Shown here: one piece after another, positions 38,125 through 48,432 of the stretch
How the letters are laid out: each line of letters opens with the position of its first letter
Numbering within the stretch: the stretch's first letter is position 1
Assembly: GCF_904848185.1 (NCBI RefSeq)
Contig: NC_051052.1
Span: 15,469,971 to 15,533,970, forward strand
Source: Acanthopagrus latus
Taxonomy: Eukaryota > Chordata > Actinopteri > Spariformes > Sparidae
Direction of reading: 5' to 3'
DNA: 64,000 bases
Translations under genes and position numbers: made by a program
Notes under the pieces: generated by a model
Database searches by the model: none
What the model was told of the DNA's origin: nothing
What the model saw: only the letters and a program-made list of their open reading frames with translations

Positions 38125-38349
38125 AAACCTGCTTGAAGTAGATTATCATTCCAGTCTGGATGCCGAGCATATAACCAATCAGACGTGCAAGGCTGTATCC
38201 CTGGTAACGTGGATATATAACACCTTTTATGTAACTGGCAAAGGTCTAAATTTGTCAAAGCGCTGAGAATAACTGAGTGCAGTTCTGACTGAGAGGTGAT
38301 GCTGAGGTTCATTGATCTTTAGTATTATTACCGTAGGAGTGTATTGATC

Positions 38350-38660
38350 AGGCCTGTAATCGGCAACTCAACAGTTTCAATTATTGATAAACAGTTTAAA
38401 GGATTTTTTAATTGTTATTTAATGGTTGTTGGTTTCAGCTTCTCAAATGTGAATGTTTCCTGGTCTTCTGACTTTTCTATGATGGCACACTGAATATTGT
38501 GGGGGGTTTTCGGCACAATGTATTAAAATATTAAAGAGTAACTCCGCCAATTTTACACATTAAAGTGTGATAAACAACTCAAATTTGAACTATTTTAATT
38601 AAATAAAGAAAATAATCTGCAGATTTATTGATATTGAAAATAATCATCAGTTGCAGATGT
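38350..38660. repeat. Interspersed teleost repeat fragment (cryptic 'ATTGATAA/AATCATCAGTTGCAG' type)
   Basis: The text TTTCAGCTTCTCAAATGTGA, then TGACTTTTCTATGATGG and CACTGAATAT, and finally AATAATCATCAGTTGCAG, is a pattern seen repeatedly in fish genomes. Related fragments occur here at 18940-19240 and 43215-43290. Confidence 0.5.
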
Positions 38661-38725
38661 ACATTCAAATACTGTTTGAACTGTGAATACAAACACACAA
38701 GAGTGAAGTGAGGTGAAGGACTCAC

Positions 38726-38851
38726 GTAGGCTTCGTAGTCGCAGGACTGGAAGATCAGCTTCTCGGGGTGATGCTGCCAGTACTGCACCGGGGTGGACGA
38801 GGTGGCCTCGTTGGGCGGACGCAACGTGATCGGCTCGCACCACTCGCCTGC
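38726..38851 (-). CDS. anks1b: anks1b exon: linker to start of PTB domain (42 aa)
   Basis: The peptide begins AGEWCEPITLRPPNEATSST and continues PVQYWQHHPEKLIFQSCDYE then AY. The ITLRPPNEAT-S-TPVQYWQHHPEKLIFQSCDY block is a signature of ANKS1B; the PEKLIFQSCDYEAY part enters the first PTB strand completed by YLGS of the next exon. It has a CAG acceptor and a GTGAGT consensus donor (38725-38720), phase 0 at both ends, 126 bp. Confidence 0.96.
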
Positions 38852-39705
38852 CTGAAGCGACAACCAATGGCACATCAGGTCACAAGCAGGATCATACAAG
38901 ATTATAAGATGTTCATAACATCGGGGGCTTGTGCCGTGTATGTCTCATGTTGACATAACTCGTTGGCCTGATAAATATAAGTTCATAATGTAACAGCTGT
39001 CCTGGCTGAACATGAACATGCCTTCAGAGAGGAAATTAAACTTGGATGAATTACGCTCAACTTCTAAATGTTCCCAATCTTTAGCTCAGTTTAAGAGCTA
39101 AAGGGTGGGCTTTCACCTTTCCCACAAAGGAAATAGCTGAATCCTCCCTGCATACTTCTCTAATGTCTGTGGATAACAATTAAGCTTGTTTTATGGCCTT
39201 TCATTCCTCAGTGAATGAAACCAGATGATTTTCCTGCGTTCACATGCCGTGACCGGAGGTTTGTGTGTCTATCTGATTGCTTGTGTGTGGAATCCCAGTC
39301 AAAAAGTGGGTGAGGCGTTGCAGAGAGGAGATCAAGATCTCACCTTCACAATAAACAGCCCGGGGATAAGCTTTTAGAAACAGGCACTGGCCAAATAAAT
39401 CTACCATAAACTCCACCAGCTTAATCGTATTACACCCATTTTTTTCCCACAAACTCTGACCCTGCAGACGAACTCGGCTGGATTTTCAGTTACCTAAAGT
39501 TTTTAACGCTCTACTTCAAGGGCCGAAAAATGTGAAAGAAGTTGTTGCACTTGTTGTCTTGGGTGAAAAAAAGCGAAGGAAGAACCAGACGATGAAACAT
39601 GAGGTAACGAAAGCGTGCCGACAGTCTGGGAACACCTTTCTATAATTGTTATCTTTCTATTCCTGCACAGCTGACTCATCAGTGTCACCTCAGAGTGTTG
39701 TGTCT

Positions 39706-39726
39706 AAAAAAAAAAAAAAAAAAAAA
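39706..39726. repeat. Poly(A) run, 21 nt
   Basis: An uninterrupted A run followed by TGGGGGGG. Confidence 0.95.
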
Positions 39727-40774
39727 TGGGGGGGAATACACTGATGCACACTCACTTAAGATTCAGCAGGGTAACGATAAGCGTGTGGTAGTCTGCAGCG
39801 ATAAGCTCTGTGATTCACACAGAGACACAAAAAGACCCTAATCATACTGAATCAAAACACAGCTGCTGCCGAAGATGTCTGCACAAGACTAAGTGTGTGT
39901 GTGTGCATCTGAGTCATTGTGCTGTTGCTGATTGGATGTCATAAAGTTCTAATTTTGGGTGGGAATAAAATTGGCTCAAAAAGACGAAACGTTCTGAGAA
40001 GTATGTCTCGTTTATGCAGAGCTATTAAGTGTTGCATCTTGTGATGCAAGAGACAGACGACTGGAGATAAACAGTTTACTTCGGAAAGCAGTAGTTTATG
40101 CCCGGTTGCGGTTTGCATATTTTATCACTTTATCACACAAAGTTTCAGGCATAAATTTCATGTTGCTGTTTGTAAATTTTATGTGAGCTCTAAACTGGTG
40201 TCAGATGGTCGGCCTGCTGCAGATTATTAATGGTTGATTTTCAGCAACCGAACAGGCAGATAAAACACTTTTGGCTCGCGTCCTGTAGCTGTTAGGAACC
40301 AGAATTTAATTAGTGAGATACTTAAATTATGATGAAGACGTACTCAAGACAGGGGTGTAGCCTGTGGATTTGAAAGTGAAGCCGAAGAGAAGTGCCTTTT
40401 AACTGTTTTTTTATAAAATGACCAGTCGACTAGACTGGTTGCAAAAAGAAGTCTGTATGTAAGCTTATGAGAAAATGACCCCACTTCTCACTTGACTTCT
40501 TACTGCAGTAAACAGTTTCCTGTTGAGTTCATCATCTCAAACGCTTGTATCAAGGACTTCAGCACAGCATGATGTTCATTATGTATGATTTAAATATGTT
40601 ATAAAGCGGGGTATGCTTTAGGGTGTGGCTTCCTAAAAATCTCTTGTTCAGCATAAAAAAGTCAAAGATGTCGAATAGTATTTTTTTTTCGGGTAAGCAG
40701 TTTTGTTTCAACCCTGTTTTTATTGAACCAAATTATCATCTTAATGAATTAATATTGCAGTTAACACGCATTAA

Positions 40775-40995
40775 AAATGCACCTTACTAACCAAACTGGC
40801 TTGCTAGTGCTAGTGTTAGCTGATGCTTCTTTCCAGCTTCACCCTCTCATCCAAATATGGGCATGTCTGACCCCCAAAAACCAAGATGGCGATGGCCGAA
40901 ATGCCAATCTTGAGGCTTCGAAATGGTGGCGAACAAACCATTTGGTGCCGTCAAGGTGGCTGTGTCCACTTCTTTTACACAGTCCGACTGGAAAT
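40775..40995 (+). repeat. Interspersed teleost repeat fragment ('CCAAGATGGCG' type)
   Basis: The ordered phrases CCAAGATGGCGATGGCC, GAAATGCCAATCTTGAGG, GTGGCTGTGTCCACTTCTTT and ACACAGTCC match a repeat that I recognise as abundant in percomorph fish. The element is non-coding; the name and exact ends are unknown to me. Confidence 0.6.
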
Positions 40996-41266
40996 GTGAT
41001 ACTGCCTGAAAGCTAGTCATTGATTCAAAAAAGACGCGTCAACCCGTGCAAGAGTGGGTCTAATTGATGTGTAATAGGTAATTGTTTTTTAGGGAACACA
41101 TTTTTATCTGACACAGAACAAGTTTTTTGACATTCAAAAAAATATGAAATATTACCAGATTTACTGGATCTCTGACTATAACCATTCATAATACTCTCCT
41201 TGAGTCCATCCCTCTCTCCCTCTCCCTGCCTCCATTCATCCCTCCAACCTGGCCTCCCTTCCTCAC

Positions 41267-41470
41267 CATGCTGACTTGGGCCATCTGTCGCTCCAGCTTG
41301 GATCGCGGCACGTCGTCGAAGTAGTTGTCATTGCTGCGCTGCCTGCGCCGGGCGTCCGCCTGCATGATGAGGTGCTGCACGTCCAGAGATCCGCCCGGGA
41401 CCCCCGCCGTGTACGCTGCCTGGCCCACCGACGGGCTGAGCTGGGGAGGAGTGTGGTTCCCTCCGGGCTC
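41267..41470 (-). CDS. anks1b: anks1b exon: linker between SAM2 and PTB (68 aa)
   Basis: The exon encodes EPGGNHTPPQLSPSVGQAAY at its start and NDNYFDDVPRSKLERQMAQ near its end, with a basic RRRQR patch between. The NHTPPQLSPS and NYFDD(V/I)PRSKLERQMAQ blocks match vertebrate ANKS1B. The segment is probably unstructured and links SAM2 to PTB. It has a CTGTCCCAG acceptor and a GTGAGG donor (41266-41261), phase 0, 204 bp. The last three codons (VSM) follow an internal GTCAGC that may act as an alternative donor, which would end the exon at MAQ as in the mammalian protein I remember. Confidence 0.95.
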
Positions 41471-42797
41471 CTGGGACAGAATGAGAATGGAGCGGTGGAA
41501 GGAAGCAACAGAGGGTTCATTCATCATTTTATAATGTGCTGTGTCACTGCTGCAAGTACATTAAGTAGGGCAGTTGTGTTCACTGTTCACTGTCACTTTT
41601 TATTTTTCAGCTACAGTGTCACCATACTGCTGATCATTATTATCTAAAAGTGCTTTGTGAAAGTGGGGACAAAGATGCTGTCATGTTACTAGAGGTCCTT
41701 AAACACAACACTGAAGTCCTGCTTGATCAGAGTCACTTTAAGTGAAAGCATCAGCCGGATCCTTTGAGTGGAAAACAATGTTCATTTAAAAGGTTCTTCA
41801 AGCTGAGCAGAGACTAAAATTCCCTAAAGAATATTAACTTTTATACGTTTCAGCAGTGCAACAACCTTCCATGCTAAAAGGTCATCTTTTCCTCCTGAGA
41901 GGTAATTCACTCTGAGTTGATCACATGTGAGAGGAGTCTCAATAGAAGAGGCTTTTCTCTGATGATTTTCTCAATTATTTCTGGGCTGTGGAGGCTGAAG
42001 TGTATAAACTTTGCATCCCAGCTCTCATCCTGAGCCATTTGTCCGAACGCACTCAGCTGTCAGCCGCTGTTTGTGTAAACTCAGCCCTCTGCTCACGCTG
42101 CTTAAACACATTATTGTACCCGGTGTTAAGTCATACTCGCTTTGCATCAATTACAAGAAGAATTTTCATGAATGGAGTGAAATAAAGGCTTAAACAAGTC
42201 AATTAGTCGCTCAAGAGAATCTTTTATCCAGCCGAGATGCCAAACATATTCTTGAAACTTAAACTTTTCGGATAGGAAGATATGCTGCTTTTCCGTGTTG
42301 AGTCTCTCATTCCAAGACTTTTTTTAACTCCAGTGTTGGTTTTTCTCACCCTTTCTGAAGCTCAGTACATAACTGCAACTCTCAGATGGACAGTCTGGAC
42401 TGTTAAAAAAGGTCCAGTAAGAAGCAGAATCGACCAGGTTGACACATTCAGCTCAGAAAGCAGAAAGCCTCCCCTGGCTCAGCAGCACAAAGAGCAAGAG
42501 ACAATTATAAGGACATTAGAGCGAAGCCCCGATGGGAGAGGGAAAGCCAGGTCCTTGTGATTAGTATCCAGGACTAGGCGGCAGGGAGGTATCTGCAGTG
42601 GGGCAGCCATTTTGTGCCTGCCGGAGAGATTTGGGTAATAAGTTGGGTGGGGACAGCAGCAGCAGCCGCAGCAGCAGTGGGGAGGCTGTAGCTCCCTCAG
42701 AGAAATACTCAGCCATCTGGGAAGGGACTTGAGCTTTCTTCCTCTGTGTGATAAAAATTTAATTCTAGATGGTGTCTGCTCTCTTTGACTCACTCAC
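41471..42797 (-). other. anks1b: anks1b intron (1.3 kb)
   Basis: Bounded by a GTGAGT donor next to 42798 and a CAG acceptor at 41471-41473. It has a small GCAGCA-type block near 42655-42680. I see nothing else to annotate. Confidence 0.7.
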
Positions 42798-42908
42798 CCG
42801 TAGGGAGATGGCACGAGGAGGTTTTTGTGGGGTGTCTTCGTGTAGTAGTCGGTCCCCCAATGAGGCCAAGATCCGTTTTCTGTGTCCGATGAGACTGATC
42901 TTCAATAC
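42798..42908 (-). CDS. anks1b: anks1b exon: second half of SAM2 with nuclear-localisation-type HRKR (37 aa)
   Basis: The peptide begins VLKISLIGHRKRILASLGDR and continues LLHEDTPQKPPRAISLR. It completes the second SAM domain: the ISLIGHRKRILASLGDR helix is the C-terminal SAM helix. In mammalian AIDA-1 the HRKR motif inside SAM2 has been described as a nuclear localisation signal masked by the SAM tandem; the four residues are intact here. The PPRAISLR tail leads to the linker. It has a CATTCAG acceptor and a GTGAGT donor, phase 0, 111 bp. The preceding intron is 19.4 kb. Confidence 0.96.
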
Positions 42909-42969
42909 CTGAATGAAAGACACAGATATTGGACATTAAGGTGTGTGTTGGGCACAAGAGTCATTCATT

Positions 42970-43295
42970 AAAGGTGCAATGTGTTTTCAAGAGGTTTCGT
43001 TAAAAACCTAAAATTAAAATAACAAGTCTGACGTTATGGCAAAGACATCTATGTGCTGTGTTGCAGAGATATCTACTGAAGTTAGCATGCTAACCAGCTA
43101 GCCCCAGCCTGTCTTGTCACGTGTCCCACTCTGGATCACTAACTGCATGGCTAACTTAGCTAACTAGCTAATGGCAGCTGGTGACATCAGGGAATGGGCT
43201 CTAGGGAATTTGATGGATTGATTAACCAAAAATAAAAATATTTAACAATTGACAGAATATGAAAATCTTCAGTTGTAGCTCTACATTAAGGCACA
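42970..43295. repeat. Interspersed repeat family B, copy 2
   Basis: It shares the GATGCTAACCAGCTAG-like core and the CTAATGGCAGC block with 13526-13890 in the same order. The flank CTTCAGTTGTAGCTCT at the end resembles the 'cryptic' repeat found at 38350-38660. Confidence 0.55.
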
Positions 43296-44249
43296 GTATG
43301 CGAAAAGATGGCTGATTTCTGTGTTCTCAGGAGGCGCACAACAAATTCTAGGTCAAAAGCAGCTGCACTCTCAAAAAATGATGACTCTTACTTTCATTTG
43401 CATAATTTAAAACAGCTTTTACAGAGAGCAAGAGTTAAAAGGCTTTCAGACTGGATAATAACGAGATTATATCTGCAAAAAAAAACCTGCTCAAAGGTAA
43501 CAGATTACCATCATCATCATGAGGCCCAAATGGTGGATAATACAAAGTTTCACAGAGAAAAAAAAAACAGCAGAGTGCACTGCAGAGCACTCAGGGAAGT
43601 ACTAATGAGTTCATAATGACACAAAATGCCCCTGAGCACATGCATACATCATGTTGTTAGCATTATTACATAACTGACACTGCTTGGACGCCTGTGTAAA
43701 AGCTGTTAGTTTTGCTGTTATGTAAAAAAAAAAAAATAAAAAAAAAACCCCAACACATTCCATTCCTTTATACACATACCAGCGTCTGACATATCCTGTA
43801 CGAGACTCACAGACAGAAAGACAGGCTGACATGGAAAGACTGATTAAATTAATTAGTGCTCCAATTCACTACTCTGTTCTGTTCCTTCAGTCAAATTAAT
43901 GACAAGTATCAGGATGAACTGGAGATGGGATTTGGATTAGAGTCAGTTTTGAGACCTGACTTGAGACTTGAAAGCAAAAACAAAAAAGTTTTGATGGCGT
44001 CAAATCCCAAAACTTTATTATTGTATTATGTTTAATAATAAGGCCTAAGGACTGCAAGGGCCTTTCACACAATTTCAAAAACAAAGTGCATATTTTTTAT
44101 CATTTTAATAATCAGAAATTTAGATTTATGACCTTTTATCACCACAAAGTAAAAGTCTTCGAGAAAAAAAACCTAACCCAAGAGCTAAGATAGCTTTCTA
44201 GCTAGCCAGGCTGTCCTCTTCTAGAAAACAACACATTTGACAAACTCTT

Positions 44250-44421
44250 AGCATTCAACCACTTCCTTGCTAACATTACTGTTGGCTTGTATAACATATT
44301 ATGACAGGAAAAGCACTTAAATCTCAAGTATGAATGTAAATCTTGAACACATTTAAGCCTGAAAGTGAAATGCACCAGATGTAATCAAATAGTAATGTTA
44401 GCAAGAAAATGGTTCAATGCT
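44250..44421. repeat. Imperfect inverted repeat, 31-bp arms, 110-bp spacer
   Basis: The arm 44250-44280 pairs with 44391-44421 at 28 of 31 positions by my hand comparison. The shared core reads TTGCTAACATTACT on the left arm. It may be the terminal or internal inverted repeat of a MITE or a chance fold-back. Confidence 0.7.
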
Positions 44422-46376
44422 AACATTGAGTAATGGCTTATCAAATCACTACACATCAACAATCAGGAAGATTTGCCAGATTCCTATCTTGAGCATGATG
44501 TCAGAGGAAAATGTCTGCCATGTGATGTGAATACAGGTCAATTTTTCGCCATTTCTCCCTGCTTCTAGTTATTACACTTAGCTAATTGCCTCATAGCTCT
44601 GACTCCAAACTCCAAGAGTACAGACATGAAAGTGGTATTGATCTTTTCATATAACACATGGCAAGAAAGTTAATGAGATCATTTCTCAGAATGTCATACT
44701 GTTCCTTTATCATTTCTGTTATTAATATACTTAAAGCCCCAACACAAAGTAAAAGTTTGATCAGATGTCCAGGTTTTTTGTAAAGGAGACTATCTGATAA
44801 AACTTTGTCAGTGTGAGCTGAGAGTTTTTGCACTGACAGCCATGAAATTCAAAATTTAACAATATCAGATTGTGGCAAATTTGTACAAGTCTGTTGATTT
44901 CCCCAGGCGCTTATTACACAGGCACAAGAAGAGACAAAAACACACATAGACACTTGGACTGCAGTGAAAGGATTCATTCTTTCTCTGGTCACCAGGCATC
45001 CACTGACTGTGCCAGTTACTGGCTTTTCTAAAGAGATGAGCTGGAACATGGCAGCCTTCTGCGGGGATGTTGTTTGCACCTTCTGGCACCTACACTTCAG
45101 TATACAACACGCTGCTGCCTGGTTTTATGGGCCTGCCTCTGGTGTTCCTCCAATAAAGGTATGTGTGCGAGTGTGAGAGAATGTGTTTGTGTGTGTCTTC
45201 GGGGCAAAAAGGTGGTAATTAGCCTCAACGCGAGGCCTTGCTGGGAGTCTAATGATTCTCCCTACAGCGCAAACACACTCACACACACATGCATGGATAC
45301 ACACATACTTCATCATCGCCGGCAACAATTACTGCCCCACATCTGCTGGAGAAACACAAAAATACAAACCAACAAGAACGGTGATGTAGGACGCACTTCG
45401 GCTCTGTGCGAAGTGTGTGCATAATCCTCAGCACACAAACAACAAAATTCAATAATAATAAATTGTTTATATATGCAAATTACATGTAAACAACTGCTAC
45501 AAAATGCATCAAGGAAGCGGGAAAAAAAATGCTAGATACGTCCTCTTGTCGTTTTCTGTGGTATGTAGGTTTATTTATATGATGGAGTAAATAAGGGGGG
45601 ATCGTTTGAGTAGCGGGATGTTAAAAATACGTAACAGCCACCGACGGGTTGAACTACGTCCTACGCCGCTCCCCTCTGCATGGTAACAATGTATTTTAAT
45701 TGTTAAAATTAGACAGATCAGAGGGAACGAGAGCAGAGCTGGGACTAGCGGGTAGTGGAACTAATTGGCGTATTATGGCCGCCCTGTGCTCCCTCCGCCA
45801 ATTTCTACTCATCTTTCCCCTCCTCTGTGGCTTTCACAGCTCCATCTCCTTTCTCTTCTTACACAGTGTCAGTGATACTACGGCATCTCTGCCTCCCTCT
45901 ATCTGTGTTCCGGGACTATGGATGACTTTGGCGAGCTGAATTTGGTGCATTAGGATCATGTGGTTTTTGTCTTAATGTGCTTATGAAGACGTGTCAATAT
46001 CATGAAGTGAAGATTATGAGAATATGTTAACTTACACTACGTGAAACTGGGGTGTCAGAACTAAACATGCGTCTCATCCTCTTTATACAGCCACAGGAGT
46101 CAAATGATTAAACATTTTGTAGTAGATTTGCAGCTTTTCTCCTTTTTTTCTGATCGTAAACTGAACATGTTTCAGTTTTTGCCCCATATGTCAAAAAAAT
46201 GCAATAACACAAAATAACCTCAGGGTTTAGAAGATTGTGATAAGCAGTTTATGATAGATGGATTTAAAGATTTAACCAATCCATAAAGATAAATCCAGGA
46301 TTGAAGTAAGCTGTAGAGGAAAACAGAGGAAAAGAGGATGTTTACTATTTCAATGAAACTGACACCTGATTTCCTT

Positions 46377-46810
46377 AAAGGATGAGTTAATTCAAATGTG
46401 AATATTCAGTCATTATTTACTTACGCACAGCAAAACAGCACTGCAGCATTGTTCTGAACAACCGATGTGGATGCGACTTGTTTTAATATGTAAGAAACAT
46501 TTGACGGCTCTGTGCGAGGCCATTTCCACATCTCAAGAAGTCCCAAGATCCAAAATAGATTTGAAAAGATGCTACTCACACCCTGGATGTGCAGTTCGGC
46601 TTGTGCACGCTAACACTTTTAGCAAAGAAGCTTAAAAGAAAGGGTGTACAGCTGTCAAGCTGTGTGGAGCAAATTAATGTTTTAAAATAATTCTTCATCT
46701 ACTTCAGTTGTTTAGGAAAATGCTGCAATGCAGTTTTGCTGTGACACTCCAGAAATGTTTTTTGGACTAAAAACCTTCGTCCGACTTTGTATCGGCATAA
46801 GGCAGAGTAA
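46377..46810 (+). repeat. Interspersed repeat, second copy of the 4380-type element
   Basis: It starts AAAGGATGAGTTAATTCAAA and continues ATATTCAGTCATTATTTACT. This is the 'hopping' start common to a teleost repeat whose other copy begins at 4381. The right end is approximate. Confidence 0.5.
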
Positions 46811-47953
46811 CGACTTTTAGAATAGTATGCTCTTACCTCATTTTAGTTTAGATTTTTTTTTCACTGTAACTGTAAGTCAAATAAGCTTTAACCCAGACTA
46901 TAATGTACGTAAAATGACCTAGATGATATATTTTTTCCCTTACATAGTAACGCTCATGAAATATTCATTCTCATGCTTCTGCTGCTTTCCCTGTCTGTCT
47001 CCTGAGGGCCAATAGCGTGACACCAGTCCCCACGCTGCTGTTTCATCACACACAAATATTCACACACTCCAGAAGAAGCGCAGCAACTGCCTGGCACGGT
47101 GCGTATCTGTGTGTGTATCGGCGTGTTACACTTCGCCTTATGCAACAGTATCTACTTCAACTACAGTAGAAGCCTCAACCTCAGCTTCAAGTTCAACTGT
47201 CGCCATGGCAACACAGAGCCGCAGCAGTCACCCACACACACTCGACCACGGGAAAAAAAGAGGAATAAATAACATCCACATGCACGTGGACGTGTGCTCA
47301 CACACACACACAACCACACATAGAACAGCTGTTTCTGCGCCTGGAGAAGAAGATTATATTGTTATCCCTGTACGGGTGAGAATCTGAATGCAACCCGACC
47401 ATTATTGTTAAAACACAGACTCTCACTCTCACTCTCTCTGTGATGCTTGACTGCAGTATCACACCATTTGCATTTAAATTATATTCACAGCAGCTGTATA
47501 TCCTGACAGGGAAAGTGTTGAGCTACCACGACGTGCACCCTTCTGTGCCCCTTTCCCCGGTTACTATTCGTTGCCATCGCGCTAACCACGCACTCGTTTG
47601 AACTCTATTCAGATCCACTCAGAAACCCTCAGAGTGATCGTGATGTCACTCTTGCTCCCTCTCTCCATGATGTCATTGAGTGGCGAGGGCGTCCGATGAG
47701 GGTTACTTACCCTCTGGTGTTGAATTTATTACCGTAGTTTGACGGGATATCAGGCGCTGCGTGTCTGTAGTAGAGACTGGGCTGATTGTGTCTTCTGTGT
47801 GTGTGCGCGCCGATCAATGCACTAATCCTGTTAACAGTCCCGTTAGCCCAGATTGAACAGCCTTGATTAACGGATTAGCCGCCACACAAACTGGTAACGG
47901 AGATGGGGTCTGACACAGCCATCTCCTCTGTAGCCTGCTGTCACTTTTACTAC

Positions 47954-48432
47954 CTTAAGGCAACATATTAATGCTAATTTCCAGAGTCATCATTTTGTTT
48001 TGGGTTGCTACTAGAAAAGGTTGAAATGCTCTGTTTTTAGCGCCTGTCTCTTTAAGGTCCTCCCTCCCGAATACTTGGTTTCCTCTGATTGGTCAGCTCG
48101 CACACGCCTGACCCAGCACCGCTAACAACAACAACAGAGCAGCTGCGATAAATCAGCCCTTATTTCCAAACTAGCTGCGTGACATTAATTACGTAAGTGT
48201 GACGTGATGACGTAGTGTGATGTCACAACGTCATGGAATTAAACGTGGGACTGCTGATGAGGCATTTCAGGAGCAGTGTTTTCTGTGGGAGAGAGGAGCT
48301 TCAGTTGGTGCGGACTTTCACCTTTTTAGGAAAAACCCTGACAAGTCTTTAAACCAATAATATGATGACAGTGTTCCATCTGTATGTTACTTAATTTCAC
48401 AATGAGTCTTAAAACATGCAAATCATCTCCCT
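47954..48432 (+). repeat. Interspersed repeat family A, copy 2 (most complete)
   Basis: It has the ATGCTAATTTCCAGAGTCAT start, the CCTCTGATTGGTCAGCTC block, the ACAACAGAGCAGCT block, and a distal half with GATGTCACAACGTCA and TTTCAGGAGCAGTGTTTTCT. The distal half is also present, inverted, at 62570-62864. It is probably a non-autonomous DNA element because no coding frame is present. Confidence 0.75.

Larger units (their letters stand above)
35069..38725 (-). other. anks1b: anks1b intron (3.7 kb)
   Basis: The intron contains a widespread fish repeat copy (about 36330-36465), a 23-nt poly(T) at 38102-38124 and another repeat copy (about 38350-38660). No exon is recognisable. Confidence 0.7.
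38852..41266 (-). other. anks1b: anks1b intron (2.4 kb)
   Basis: It contains a 21-nt poly(A) at 39706-39726 and an interspersed repeat around 40775-40995. No further coding signal is visible. Confidence 0.7.
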
